Shown here: positions 55,725 to 64,000 of the stretch, one piece after another | Numbering within the stretch: position 1 is the stretch's first letter | Layout: each line of letters begins with the position of its first letter | Assembly (NCBI GenBank): GCA_964416595.1 | Contig: CAYQES010000004.1 | Location: forward strand, 62,001-126,000 | Origin: JAKFYM01 sp964416595 | GTDB taxonomy: Bacteria > Bdellovibrionota > UBA1018 > CAIPTA01 | Direction: 5' to 3' | DNA length: 64,000 nt | Notes under the pieces: model-generated | Databases searched by the model: none | The model's input: the letters and a program-made list of their open reading frames with translations, nothing else | What the model was told of the DNA's origin: nothing | Position numbers and translations under genes: made by a program

Positions 55725-56864
55725 TTATTTTTTCTTTTCAAATGTGAGAATGTATCCACTCACGGCATCTCGTCCCCAAGGGTTATCTAGTGCCACGCCC
55801 TTAGGCCAGAAGATTTCTTTCACGGCAGGGGTGGGGGTGATAGTGAGCTTTACGCCCTGTTCTTTAAAATGATTAATGAGCATCTTGTGCACGAAATCTT
55901 TATAGACATTAGATCGTACTAATAAGTTTTTAACAGAGTCGGGATTAGTTGGCTTAACGCTAAAATAAAAAGGAAAAGTATCCAGATATTCTGAAACTAA
56001 ATACACTTGCCCGCGGGGTTTCGTGAAGGCAGACATTTGTTCCATCATGTGCAACAGCTTTTCAAATCGAATGCTTATGGCACTGTCGTTCATTTCAAAT
56101 ATGGCCGTAGAGAATCGATTATTTATTGCATATTTTAGATCAGTGAAATTGGAGTAGGTTTTTAAGATTTTACCTTTAATGGTGCTATCATTGCCAACCA
56201 CCACTTCAGAGCCAGTCTGTGCATCAGTCAGGGTTTTTGCCTTGCTACGGATCTGGCTGATTAATTTTTTACTATGGGCAATAGCTAGCTTTCTGTTTCG
56301 ATTTTGGGCTGCGAGCCAGCTGGAGGGCCAATCAAAAGATATTTTAAAGTGTGTTTTAGGAGGATGATAATCTGGGTTGATGGCTAGAAGATGTGGAGTT
56401 GTTAGGCCCCGGGCTTCTAGATTTAGGCCAGGAATGAGAATGTTGTCTTGAATATCTGATAGGTTTAGGCGGCGGGTTGTTTTTTCGGCACGAATAAAAA
56501 ATTTTTCTCTCAATAATTCTTTTACTTCCTCTGGCCTCCAGAGGTTTGTCAGCGACGCTTGAACGTATGTCATGTTATCGGGAAGTTTTTCAACGGGCGG
56601 GGGCATATTATCAATAATGGTAAATTTCCTGTCTGGAAGTTTTTTGGCTATGGATTGCTCTATCTTTCCGTGTCCTGCGAATATAGAAACGAGGTGACTG
56701 CCTTCGGGCAATAAATCATTTAAAACAATTTTGGACGGCGCGATCATGGCAGCCATTTGCTGGCATTTGGTTGGACTTTTTATTTCTTTGGCAAGCGCAT
56801 CGCAGGCAATCGCTAGAGAAGCGATAGAAAAAAAGACGCTACTTGTTTTAAAAAAAAACCTCAC
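55725..56864 (-). CDS. secreted protein with methyltransferase-like Rossmann fold
   Basis: A 379-residue protein with a signal peptide (FFFKTSSVFFSIASLAIACDALA). Residues 50-110 read LPEGSHLVSIFAGHGKIEQSIAKKLPDRKFTIIDNMPPPVEKLPDNMTYVQASLTNLW, the shape of SAM-binding motifs I-II (V-x-x-x-F/G-A-G-x-G...I-D). The rest has no recognisable catalytic motif. SAM is not known to be available in the periplasm, so this may be a non-catalytic or alternate-ligand protein. It is noticeably richer in A/T and Lys than its neighbours, which could mean acquisition. Confidence 0.65.
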   Translation of the reverse strand: MRFFFKTSSVFFSIASLAIACDALAKEIKSPTKCQQMAAMIAPSKIVLNDLLPEGSHLVSIFAGHGKIEQSIAKKLPDRKFTIIDNMPPPVEKLPDNMTYVQASLTNLWRPEEVKELLREKFFIRAEKTTRRLNLSDIQDNILIPGLNLEARGLTTPHLLAINPDYHPPKTHFKISFDWPSSWLAAQNRNRKLAIAHSKKLISQIRSKAKTLTDAQTGSEVVVGNDSTIKGKILKTYSNFTDLKYAINNRFSTAIFEMNDSAISIRFEKLLHMMEQMSAFTKPRGQVYLVSEYLDTFPFYFSVKPTNPDSVKNLLVRSNVYKDFVHKMLINHFKEQGVKLTITPTPAVKEIFWPKGVALDNPWGRDAVSGYILTFEKKK

Positions 56865-56982
56865 TTTTTAATGGTAAGGGGGCAGGCAATTTTAGTGAAT
56901 GATTATTTTGTATTTTTTATGATTAAAAATCAATTTTGTTGAGATTTAAATTTCTCAAATACTTTCACGAGCATTGTATTCA

Positions 56983-58035
56983 TTATTTGCAATGATTCCA
57001 TTCCTGCAAAGCCGCTTCTAGCGCCCGTTCCGATGGCCGTGGTAAATGCACGCCATGTAAATCTATTAAGGGCACCCAGCGGAATTCGCAGCCTGGTAAA
57101 CGCTGCAGTTCTTGGGCGCTGAGTTTCCGTGCGCAGTGCAAGCCCGTTACCTGAAAATGGATCTTATGTTTCGTGATCGTGCGGATTTGCGAATGAGAGA
57201 AAAAACTAGCGGCATCCGCTGGTAGAGCTGGTTTCTTTTTCCCTTCAATCCACCAAGGAATATCCCACATGCCTGCGAGCCATTCGCCCGCTTCCCGGCG
57301 CGCTAACAGCACTTCTTTGCCTTTCAAAAGGATCAATCCTTGGGCCGCTAATTCCGTGGGCGCTTCTTTTTTTTTCTTTAAGGGGATTTCTTTTTGAATA
57401 CCAAGCTTGCGGGCTTCACAGTCTGCATTCAACGGACAAAGCAAGCAGCGGGGTTCTTTGGGCAAACATATTTTCGCCGAGAGATCCATAAAGGCTTGGT
57501 TCAAATCCCCGGCCCTTCCCAATGCCACTAACTTTTCCCCTAGAGCCACGATCTCTGGCTTGCCCTCGAGTTTCGGATTCTTTCGGCTGCCCAATAAACG
57601 AGCGAACACCCGCTCCAAATTTCCATCGATAGCGGCATGGGGTTGATCAAAAGCCATGCTAGCGATGGCGGCGGCCGTATAAGGGCCAATTCCTTTTAAC
57701 GTTCGGAGATCCTCAAAGGTGGAAGGAATCTTACCGCCGAAATTTTTCATGATTTGCTGGGCTGCGGCCTGAAGGTTTCGGGCCCGGGAGTAATAGCCGA
57801 GGCCTGCCCAGAGATTTAGCAATTGATCCGTTGGCGCGGCGGCGAGATCGGCCACGGTGGGGTAGTGGGAAAGAAATCGTTCGTAATAGGGAATCACAGT
57901 TTCTACCCGGGTTTGCTGGAGCATGATCTCGGAAATCCAGATGCGGTAAGGATTCCGGGATTTTCGCCAGGGGAGCTGGCGTTTTTCTTGGTCATACCAA
58001 TGGAGAATTTTGGTATGCACGGAAGAAATTTTCAT
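56983..58035 (-). CDS. mutY: A/G-specific adenine glycosylase
   Basis: A 350-residue DNA repair enzyme that removes adenine opposite 8-oxoguanine. IWISEIMLQQTRVETVIPYYERFL starts the HhH-GPD domain, with catalytic Glu in SEIMLQQT. LKGIGPYTAAAIASMAFDQPHAAIDGNLERV contains the helix-hairpin-helix and catalytic Asp. CLPKEPRCLLCPLNADC binds the [4Fe-4S] cluster. A NUDIX-like C-terminal domain recognises 8-oxoG. It directly follows kbl with no gap. Confidence 0.96.
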   Translation of the reverse strand: MKISSVHTKILHWYDQEKRQLPWRKSRNPYRIWISEIMLQQTRVETVIPYYERFLSHYPTVADLAAAPTDQLLNLWAGLGYYSRARNLQAAAQQIMKNFGGKIPSTFEDLRTLKGIGPYTAAAIASMAFDQPHAAIDGNLERVFARLLGSRKNPKLEGKPEIVALGEKLVALGRAGDLNQAFMDLSAKICLPKEPRCLLCPLNADCEARKLGIQKEIPLKKKKEAPTELAAQGLILLKGKEVLLARREAGEWLAGMWDIPWWIEGKKKPALPADAASFFSHSQIRTITKHKIHFQVTGLHCARKLSAQELQRLPGCEFRWVPLIDLHGVHLPRPSERALEAALQEWNHCK

Positions 58036-59229
58036 TTAGATCACGCCCAATTTTTTTCCTACGCGGGTGAAAGCCGCGAGGGCTGCTTCCACATCCTCGG
58101 GCGTATGGGCCGCCGAAAGTTGCACGCGGATCCGGGCTTGGCCTTTGGGCACCACGGGGAAAAAGAAACCGATCACGTAAATACCTTCGGCTAAAAGAGC
58201 CGCTGCGAAATCTTGGGCTAGTTTTGCTTCTCCTAGCATCACGGGCACTACGGGATGTTCACCCGGCTTGATAGTAAAACCAGCCGCAGTGATTCCCTCG
58301 CGAAAGCGCGCTGTGTTTTCCCGCAAACGCCGGCGGAGCTCGCCACCGGTAGAAGGATTTTGCACGAGCTCCAAGGCCTTAATAGAAGCTTTCACTACGG
58401 GAGGTGTGAGAGTGTTAGAAAAAAGGTAGGGCCTGGCTTTTTGCCGGAGCATATCGATGATGGCTTGATGGCCGGAAACAAATCCGCCCGCCGAGCCACC
58501 GAGCGCTTTCCCAAGAGTGGAGGTAATAATATCTACTCTATCCATCACGGAAAAATGTTCGTGGGTGCCGCGGCCATTGGCGCCCATAAAACCCGAAGCG
58601 TGGGAATCATCCACCATCACCAAGGCTTGATAGCGTTCCGCGAGTTCGCAGATTTCTCGCAAGGGCGCGATGGTGCCATCCATGGAGAAGGCGCCATCGG
58701 TTACCACTAGGCGAAACCTTTGGGCTTGGGCCACCTTTAATTTCGCTTCTAGATCTTCCATATTTCTGTGCGAATAACGGTAGCGCTGGGCTTTACAGAG
58801 GCGAATTCCGTCGATAATGGAAGCATGGTTTAATTCGTCGGATATGACAGCATCTTCTTCCCCGAGCAGAGCTTCAAAAACGCCGCCATTAGCATCGAAG
58901 CAGCTGGAGAAGAGGATGGTATCTTCGGTGCCTAAGAATCGGGACAAGCTTTTTTCCAAGTCTTTATGGATCGTTTGCGTGCCGCAAATAAAACGCACCG
59001 AAGAAAGCCCGTAACCAAATTCATCCAAGCCTTCGTGGGCCGCTTTCACTAGTGCTGGATGGGAAGAAAGGCCCAAATAATTATTAGCGCAAAAATTCAG
59101 CACCCGCTTGTGGTTTACCTGGATTTGGTTGCCTTGGGGGCCTTCGAGCAAGCGTTCTCGCTTATAGAGGCCCGCTTCTTCGATGGCTTTTAGTTGGGAT
59201 TCTAGATGAGATTGAAAGTTACCGTACAT
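58036..59229 (-). CDS. kbl: 2-amino-3-ketobutyrate CoA ligase
   Basis: A 397-residue PLP enzyme splitting 2-amino-3-oxobutyrate to glycine and acetyl-CoA. NHKRVLNFCANNYLGLSSHPALVKAA and DELNHASIIDGIRLCKAQRYRYSHRNMEDLE are family segments. VMVDDSHASGFMGANGRGTHEH precedes the PLP lysine in ITSTLGKALGGSAGGFVSG. With the dehydrogenase gene immediately upstream (2-nt gap) it forms the threonine-to-glycine pathway. Confidence 0.96.
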   Translation of the reverse strand: MYGNFQSHLESQLKAIEEAGLYKRERLLEGPQGNQIQVNHKRVLNFCANNYLGLSSHPALVKAAHEGLDEFGYGLSSVRFICGTQTIHKDLEKSLSRFLGTEDTILFSSCFDANGGVFEALLGEEDAVISDELNHASIIDGIRLCKAQRYRYSHRNMEDLEAKLKVAQAQRFRLVVTDGAFSMDGTIAPLREICELAERYQALVMVDDSHASGFMGANGRGTHEHFSVMDRVDIITSTLGKALGGSAGGFVSGHQAIIDMLRQKARPYLFSNTLTPPVVKASIKALELVQNPSTGGELRRRLRENTARFREGITAAGFTIKPGEHPVVPVMLGEAKLAQDFAAALLAEGIYVIGFFFPVVPKGQARIRVQLSAAHTPEDVEAALAAFTRVGKKLGVI

Positions 59230-59231
59230 AA

Positions 59232-60392
59232 TTACAACCGGGAGAATTGCACGAGAGTTTTGGGGTATGAGGTAAGGTTTTTTTCAAAACGCTCTTGGGA
59301 AAATTCACTCAAAGGCAAAATCGTGCTCTGGCCTTCTTCCAGCACATGTTTCCACACTTGTTCCTGGATGCCATTGCTTTGATTTTCCAAAAGTTGTTTG
59401 GTGATTTCCCAGGTGGAGAAACAGCGGCGGCCAACAATCGCGTGAAGCCGTTTTCCCGCCGTGATGATTTCTTCAAAGTGGGGGATCGTGAGATCACCAC
59501 TAGACAATCCAAAAAGCACCACGTGCCCACCGCGGCGAGCGCCGCGAATCGCTTGAATCAAGCTCGAGGGAAAACCGCTCATCTCCATGCAGTAATCGGC
59601 GCCGTAGCCGTCGAAATAGGCACGCACTTCTTCCGAAGAATTTTCGGAAGGATCGATCACTTTATCGGCTCCGCAAGCCAACGCTTTGGCCTTGTTTTTG
59701 GCGTTGGGCTCGATGCCGATGATTTTTTTTGCGCCCATGGCTTTCGCGATCAGAATAGAAAAAAGACCAATCGTGCCGCAACCGAAGATGGCAATAGTTT
59801 TCCCGCGCAGTTCACTTTCCCGTAAATCTGATCCCAGCATATTGGGCGTGCACACGTGCACCGCATTGCCAAAGGGCTCTTGTACGGCGGCCACTTCGGC
59901 CCGCACTTTTTCTAGAACCGTGGGCCAGAGCACGGTTTCGGGAAGTTTCACGCGCTCCGCGAACACCCCATCCCAAGTTACACCGATGATTCGCTCATTT
60001 GCGCAAACGTGTTGATTGCCTGCCAAGCACATGGGGCAAGTGCCGCAAAAAATATGGGATTCGGCGCTCACCACCTGGCCCACATGGAAGCGGCCCGAAC
60101 GTTTCACTTCGGATCCTACTTCCACAATTCGCGCGAGCACTTCGTGGCCCATCACAAAATAATCCCGGCGGTCTTGCTCGAGATGATGGAGGATGCTGTC
60201 CTTAAAAGCCTTCCGGAACCAGATGCCCTTATCGGTGCCGCAAACGCCGCCGTAGATGGGCTCCAAAATAACGTTTTTGGAGTCAGCCGGATTTTTTTTC
60301 TCGTCTAAAACCGGAGTGGGTACTTCTTGCAATTGGTAGCCCTTGGTGGAGCTCCAAGTTTGCCGATTCACTGGAAGGATAAGCGCTTTCAT
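59232..60392 (-). CDS. tdh: zinc-dependent alcohol dehydrogenase, likely threonine 3-dehydrogenase
   Basis: A 386-residue medium-chain dehydrogenase. The catalytic zinc site is GGVCGTDKG with GHEV; the structural zinc cysteines are IFCGTCPMCLAGNQHVC. GKTIAIFGCGTIGLFSILIAKAMGAKKIIGIE is the NAD-binding fold. It is somewhat longer than E. coli Tdh (341 residues), so the sequence alone would only say alcohol dehydrogenase. The adjoining kbl gene makes threonine 3-dehydrogenase the best call. It starts 5 nt after the exonuclease/WYL gene. Confidence 0.82.
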   Translation of the reverse strand: MKALILPVNRQTWSSTKGYQLQEVPTPVLDEKKNPADSKNVILEPIYGGVCGTDKGIWFRKAFKDSILHHLEQDRRDYFVMGHEVLARIVEVGSEVKRSGRFHVGQVVSAESHIFCGTCPMCLAGNQHVCANERIIGVTWDGVFAERVKLPETVLWPTVLEKVRAEVAAVQEPFGNAVHVCTPNMLGSDLRESELRGKTIAIFGCGTIGLFSILIAKAMGAKKIIGIEPNAKNKAKALACGADKVIDPSENSSEEVRAYFDGYGADYCMEMSGFPSSLIQAIRGARRGGHVVLFGLSSGDLTIPHFEEIITAGKRLHAIVGRRCFSTWEITKQLLENQSNGIQEQVWKHVLEEGQSTILPLSEFSQERFEKNLTSYPKTLVQFSRL

Positions 60393-60397
60393 TTATT

Positions 60398-61234
60398 CTA
60401 CTTCCCTTCTTCTAACTGGGTAAAGATGCGCTGGATGCGATCCAAACGAAAACTTTTTCTCACGCCGTCTAAGTGGCAGGTGGCTTCCATATACTGCTGT
60501 TGGCCTTTGGCGTAAAGGAGAAGTGGGGTGATTTCTCGGGGGGAAAATCCACCTTCGTATAAAATCCATAAGGAACGTTTTTCCTGAAGCGCGGAAAAGA
60601 GCGGTTCATAGGCGCTGGCAGGTGGAGTTTCTACTGGCCTGGTGCCTGCCACAAAAGAGTGCAATTTCCCATGGTGGCTCACCAAGGCATCCCAATTGGC
60701 ATTGATCCCACAGCTGCGGCCCACCACTATGCGAAACAATTCCATGCAGCTTTTGGCATCGGCTAGAGCGCGGTGGAAAGTGGTTTCGGCAATATTAAAG
60801 GCTTTCACCAGGGCTTCCAAGCGGTGCGTGGGTTGCTCTTTGCACACGCGCCGGGAAAACATACAAGAATCCAAAATCGGCACCGCAGGTGGGGTGATGT
60901 TGTGGCGCAAACTGTGAAGTGAGAGAAAGCCGATATCAAAAGGGGCGTTGTGGGCCACGGGAATGGCGCCTTCGATGAATTGGTAAAAGGACGGCAAAAC
61001 TTTTTCAATAGGAGGGGCATCGAACACCATTTCGTCGGTGATGCCGTGCACTCGGGTGGCGGCCCAGGGAATCGACATGCCGGGGTTTACAAGAGTTTGA
61101 AAATATTCTTTAGCTCCCGTAATTAAATCAAAACGCACAGCTGCCAATTCTACCAATGCTTCGGAACTGGGAGAGAGCCCGGTAGTTTCCGTATCGAAAG
61201 CCACAAAATCGAGGGTGCTGATATCTTGAGTCAT
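60398..61234 (-). CDS. DEDDh 3'-5' exonuclease fused to a WYL domain
   Basis: A 278-residue protein. Residues 8-180 are a DnaQ-like exonuclease: FVAFDTETTGL (Exo I, Asp14/Glu16), VAHNAPFDIGFL (Exo II) and HRALADAKSCMELF (Exo III, DEDDh). Residues about 208-272 are a WYL module (YEPLFSALQEKRSLWILYEGG...REITPLLLYAKGQQQYMEA...RKSFRLDRIQRI). WYL domains sense ligands or nucleic acid. The fusion suggests a regulated repair or RNA-processing nuclease rather than the polymerase proofreader. It is first in the tdh-kbl-mutY operon. Confidence 0.88.
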   Translation of the reverse strand: MTQDISTLDFVAFDTETTGLSPSSEALVELAAVRFDLITGAKEYFQTLVNPGMSIPWAATRVHGITDEMVFDAPPIEKVLPSFYQFIEGAIPVAHNAPFDIGFLSLHSLRHNITPPAVPILDSCMFSRRVCKEQPTHRLEALVKAFNIAETTFHRALADAKSCMELFRIVVGRSCGINANWDALVSHHGKLHSFVAGTRPVETPPASAYEPLFSALQEKRSLWILYEGGFSPREITPLLLYAKGQQQYMEATCHLDGVRKSFRLDRIQRIFTQLEEGK

Positions 61235-61288
61235 GGTAGATTAAAAAAGGTTCAGTCACGTTAACCCGCTATTGGGGGGGATGTCCAT

Positions 61289-62275
61289 ATGAAGGCTTTG
61301 ATCACGGGGGGCGCCGGATTCCTGGGAAAAAAATTAGCCCACGCTCTCACCGCCAATGGCCACGAGGTGCGGCTCTTGGTGAGGAACCCCAAGCAGCAAG
61401 AAGCAATGCGGCAATCGCCTTTTTCTTTTGCACTAGGGGATTTGCATGATGAAAGCTCTCTTCGCGGCGCTTGTGAAGGCATGGATTGGGTTTTTCATAC
61501 GGCTGGTTTGATTTCCTATAATCCCGCTAAGGCGGATCTCATGTACCGGACCAATGTGCTAGGAACTAAAGCGATCGCCCAGGCGGCTCTGCAGGAAAAA
61601 GTAAAACGCTTTTTGCACGTGAGTTCCACCGCTGCCATCGGTGTGAGCCAAGATCCTCACACGCCCATGAATGAAGAAACACCCTTTAACGCCCGTTATC
61701 TGCGCTTAGCTTATTTCGACACCAAATACGAAGCGGAGCAGGAGCTTTTGAAAGTGGTGCACAAGGGCCTCGATGCCGTAATTATAAATCCAGGCTCCCT
61801 CTTAGGCCCCGGTGATACCAGGCGCTACGAAAAAGGCTATGCGGGTTTGATCTATCAATACAAACCGCCTGTGCTTTTTCATGGTGGAATTAATTTTGTA
61901 GATATAGACGATGTGGTGCGCGGCGCTCTCTCGGCGATCCACAAGGGCCGCACGGGTGAGCGCTATATTTTGGGAGGAGAAAATTTAGGCTTCGACGATA
62001 TGATCCGCCGAGTGAATGCCATTCTTGGCCGCCCGTCTCCACGCCATTATGTGCCGCTCTCACTCATGGGGGCGGTGGCGCAGGCCCTTAAATTCCTAAA
62101 TAAATTTGGTGTTGATTTACATATGACGCCTGAACTTGTGCGCCAGGTTTGCACTTGGTATTTGTATGTGGATTCCAGCAAAGCCCAGAAAGAGCTGGAT
62201 TATAAACCGCACCGGATCGACGCTGCGATCTCCACCACCATAGAGTGGCTCAAGGCGCAAGGCCGCTTACATTAA
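61289..62275 (+). CDS. NAD-dependent epimerase/dehydratase (extended SDR)
   Basis: A 328-residue Rossmann protein of the dihydroflavonol-reductase-like type. ITGGAGFLGKKLAHALTANGHEV is the cofactor-binding motif. VKRFLHVSSTAAIG supplies the catalytic Ser/Thr. The catalytic Tyr-Lys pair is YFDTKYEAEQEL (Y-x-x-x-K), and VDIDDVVRGALSAIHKGRTGERYILGG is conserved. Related enzymes (HpnA-like) sit near hopanoid and squalene genes, and a squalene/phytoene synthase gene lies 1.3 kb away. The substrate is inferred only. No ribosome site stands out. Confidence 0.85.
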   Translation: MKALITGGAGFLGKKLAHALTANGHEVRLLVRNPKQQEAMRQSPFSFALGDLHDESSLRGACEGMDWVFHTAGLISYNPAKADLMYRTNVLGTKAIAQAALQEKVKRFLHVSSTAAIGVSQDPHTPMNEETPFNARYLRLAYFDTKYEAEQELLKVVHKGLDAVIINPGSLLGPGDTRRYEKGYAGLIYQYKPPVLFHGGINFVDIDDVVRGALSAIHKGRTGERYILGGENLGFDDMIRRVNAILGRPSPRHYVPLSLMGAVAQALKFLNKFGVDLHMTPELVRQVCTWYLYVDSSKAQKELDYKPHRIDAAISTTIEWLKAQGRLH

Positions 62276-62598
62276 TCGTTGCCCGGAACGCAAATACGAT
62301 AGATTTCCGATTTGGGGCTCACGGAGGCCAGCGATCGCCCTTTAGAAACAGTGCGTGCTTCATAGTGGGCCAAGTAACAACCGCGGTAGGTTTCAGCTTG
62401 GGTTGGAAGTTTTTTTTCTGCCACCAAACGCCGGAATTCATTGGCACTCATCTGTTGCTGTAAAACGGGCACTGGTTCGGCTCGGTAGCCCGTGTTCCAG
62501 CGAAAGAGGGAGAAGGTGCCGTCAGCAGCGGCTGCACTTCCCAAGGGAAGTAAAGCGGTCAGCATGCTTAAGTAGAAGCAGATTAATGTCCGACCCAT
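62272..62598 (-). CDS. small secreted protein of unknown function
   Basis: A 108-residue protein with a signal peptide (LICFYLSMLTALLPLGSAAAA). The mature domain contains SANEFRRLVAEKKLPTQAETYRGCYLAHYEARTVSKGRSLASVSPKSEIYRICVPGND. Two cysteines may pair. Its stop overlaps the epimerase stop by 4 nt on the opposite strand. I do not recognise a family. Confidence 0.6.
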   Translation of the reverse strand: MGRTLICFYLSMLTALLPLGSAAAADGTFSLFRWNTGYRAEPVPVLQQQMSANEFRRLVAEKKLPTQAETYRGCYLAHYEARTVSKGRSLASVSPKSEIYRICVPGND

Positions 62599-62615
62599 GT
62601 AGTCAAATTCGGAAG

Positions 62616-62639
62616 AACTGCTAAAAAGCTTTAGCAGTT
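62616..62639. promoter_or_regulatory. inverted repeat upstream of the small secreted-protein gene
   Basis: AACTGCTAA and TTAGCAGTT form a perfect 9-bp inverted repeat with a 6-nt AAAGCT centre, 18 nt before the ATG at 62598 and 38 nt after the stop at 62677. It may be an operator or a terminator lacking a T run. Confidence 0.4.
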
Positions 62640-62676
62640 TCCGGTGGAGTCGGAATTTTTAAGTCATTCTAAAGGC

Positions 62677-63456
62677 TTAGTCGCCTACAAATTGCAGGGC
62701 GATTTCTTCGAGCATGGTGAAAAGGGTTTTAAACTTTTCCAAAGCTTCTGGCTTTTGGGCCAAGAGATCTTCTAATGTTTCTTTGAGGCCGGGCTGGTCC
62801 GGTTGGAATCCTTTATAAAGCGTATTGCTATAGGTTGTAGCGGTGATCTGTGCTCCTTGGATCACGTCCATATCTAAGGAGAGAGATCCACGGTGAACAA
62901 TGATTTCCGACGGGGGCAGGGTTTCCGGCAATTTAGAGAAATCGAACACAAAATCGATCAACGCTTTAAAGCCTGTATAGTTGCCACTCGTATCTTGACG
63001 GCGCTCCAAAACAGTCACGGTAACAGTCACGGCCTCGCCGTATTTTTCCGTAAAACCTTTGGCCATATCCAAGAGCACCGTATCGATCGTGGGGATCATT
63101 TCATTGATTTGCTCTTGGGGCAGAATTTTTGTGAGATCTACTTTTAAGCTACCTTGCACGTTTGTGGCAGGAGAAGAGCCATCACCATAGGAATAACTTA
63201 AGTGAGGCAGATGGATTTCCACGGTATTCATACTGCCAGTTTTTGAATAAGAAGCCGTAAGCGCTGCGGACAATGCCCGCTCCGAATTGGTTTCAATCAC
63301 TTGGAATGCTAACTGAGCTGCCGTTTTTTCGTTTTGAAAGGGCTGTAAGATTTTTTGGATCTCTTGGTTTAGTTCACTTAAGCCACCCGTAAGTACAGAT
63401 GCTGTGGCGGTACCTGCTGCCAGTAAAAACACCGGGATGAAAAAAAGTTTCCGCAT
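62677..63456 (-). CDS. secreted or periplasmic protein of unknown function
   Basis: A 259-residue protein with signal peptide MRKLFFIPVFLLAAGTATA. The mature part alternates beta strands (NTVEIHLPHLSYSYGDGSSPATNVQGSLKVDLTKIL; EAVTVTVTVLERRQD) with helices, and ends in helical repeats (LKETLEDLLAQKPEALEKFKTLFTMLEEIALQFVGD). There are no cysteines. I do not recognise a family. ATG 63456 follows GGAGGTAAAT. Confidence 0.65.
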   Translation of the reverse strand: MRKLFFIPVFLLAAGTATASVLTGGLSELNQEIQKILQPFQNEKTAAQLAFQVIETNSERALSAALTASYSKTGSMNTVEIHLPHLSYSYGDGSSPATNVQGSLKVDLTKILPQEQINEMIPTIDTVLLDMAKGFTEKYGEAVTVTVTVLERRQDTSGNYTGFKALIDFVFDFSKLPETLPPSEIIVHRGSLSLDMDVIQGAQITATTYSNTLYKGFQPDQPGLKETLEDLLAQKPEALEKFKTLFTMLEEIALQFVGD

Positions 63457-63594
63457 ATTTACCTCCAAAAAAGACTTAGGTAAATTGGTACCCCGAGTCT
63501 AAGGGGGAAGTCAATCTAGCTTAGGTTATATTCGTGCTGGGGTTATGATCGATTGTTGAGAGTTTTTCCCTGGAAAAGATAGTAGGATGCTCCC

Positions 63595-64000
63595 ATGAGC
63601 GAAACTCACTTTTACGAACAGCACCTAAACCGTGTGAGTCGCAGTTTTGCTTTCTGTATTGCTCGCCTAGAGGGCGATATGCGCGATTGGGTAAGCCTCT
63701 CTTACCTTCTATGCCGTTTGCTGGATACCATTGAGGACGCTCCTTGGGATGAGCCGGCGGCGCAAACCAAAGCCTTTGATCTCTTTGGCAGATTCCTCCA
63801 AGAGTTACCCACTGAGCAAACTGTTACTATCTGGGCCGCGGCCTTTCCACTAGCCATCGAAGAGGGCGAGCGGAAATTATTACTCGATGCCCATCGCTGT
63901 TTCCAGAATCTTCATGCTTTGCCGGAACCCGTGAAAGAAAAAATCCGCCGGCCCGTTGGGGCTATGCAGCGAGGCATGAGGCACTTTACTGCGAAAAAAG
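63595..64000 (+). CDS. squalene/phytoene synthase family protein, 3' end cut by window edge
   Basis: The first 135 codons of a trans-isoprenyl diphosphate synthase. SRSFAFCIARLEGDMRDWVSLSYLLCRLLDTIEDAPWDE holds the first aspartate-rich motif (D-T-I-E-D, residues about 43-47), following the S-x-S-F-x-x-x-x-x-x-L start. These enzymes condense two prenyl diphosphates to squalene, presqualene or phytoene. The DTxED context and the sequence after it resemble squalene (farnesyl-diphosphate) synthase more than phytoene synthase. Squalene would feed hopanoid or sterol-like lipids. The frame is open at the edge. Confidence 0.85.
   Translation, partial: MSETHFYEQHLNRVSRSFAFCIARLEGDMRDWVSLSYLLCRLLDTIEDAPWDEPAAQTKAFDLFGRFLQELPTEQTVTIWAAAFPLAIEEGERKLLLDAHRCFQNLHALPEPVKEKIRRPVGAMQRGMRHFTAKK

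Noticed and set aside
56937..56956. TTGAGA/TCTCAA inverted repeat downstream of mutY as a terminator
   Set aside because: The stem is only 6 bp in very AT-rich sequence with no clear T run in the mutY direction; it may be chance.

Overview
The window carries about 74 protein genes, one pseudogene, three tRNA genes and one complete insertion sequence. Signal peptides, lipoproteins, OmpA-like and beta-barrel proteins, FlgT-like and FliL-like proteins and a squalene/phytoene synthase point to a Gram-negative host. Sigma-54 regulation, a PilZ protein, tdh-kbl and a plant/Chlamydia-type FabI would fit a Bdellovibrionota/Oligoflexia-type or other deltaproteobacteria-like lineage. That placement is inference, because no rRNA is present. 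Start codons GTG and TTG are common, and several genes appear to be nearly leaderless.

Layout. 1-6.4 kb: a partial hydrolase and a catalase-like gene divergent from an HTH regulator, tRNA-Leu(CAG) followed by a palindromic hexamer array, an RlmD/TrmA-type methyltransferase, and a LemA-TPM-TPM operon. 6.5-16 kb: envelope and stress genes (two DUF4360 proteins, a YqjD/ElaB-like protein, DUF1328, an OmpA-like protein) with four good sigma-54 (-24/-12) promoters. They surround an Hpt protein, a receiver protein and an NtrC-type activator. A 1450 bp IS1-like element sits exactly between two convergent stop codons. 16-24 kb: secreted proteins, an S37 peptidase, a four-helix-bundle (S23/IVP) gene beside a second palindromic array and tRNA-Leu(CAA), a CcsA-like protein, an FHA/sigma-54 activator and a FliL-like protein. 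24-29 kb: accA, yicC, gmk and rel. 29-36 kb: fabI with a hairpin over its ribosome site, yceI, a beta-barrel protein, a CPBP protease, and CaCA-like transporter/pgsA/tRNA-Gly. 36-42 kb: a PilZ gene, then glpX, SRPBCC, a GcvH-like gene and a histidine kinase, then miaB and gamma carbonic anhydrase. 42-55 kb: guaB, an M50-like/cNMP membrane protein, a pilin-like protein, guaA, dnaE, two FlgT-like genes, an AI-2E permease and lipB. 55-64 kb: a secreted methyltransferase-like protein, the exonuclease/WYL-tdh-kbl-mutY operon, an epimerase, and the start of squalene/phytoene synthase.

The most unusual features are the two matched palindromic arrays directly 3' of tRNA-Leu genes, one next to an S23-type four-helix gene, and the compact sigma-54 envelope regulon with its own activator. 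No CRISPR array, prophage or integrase was seen.
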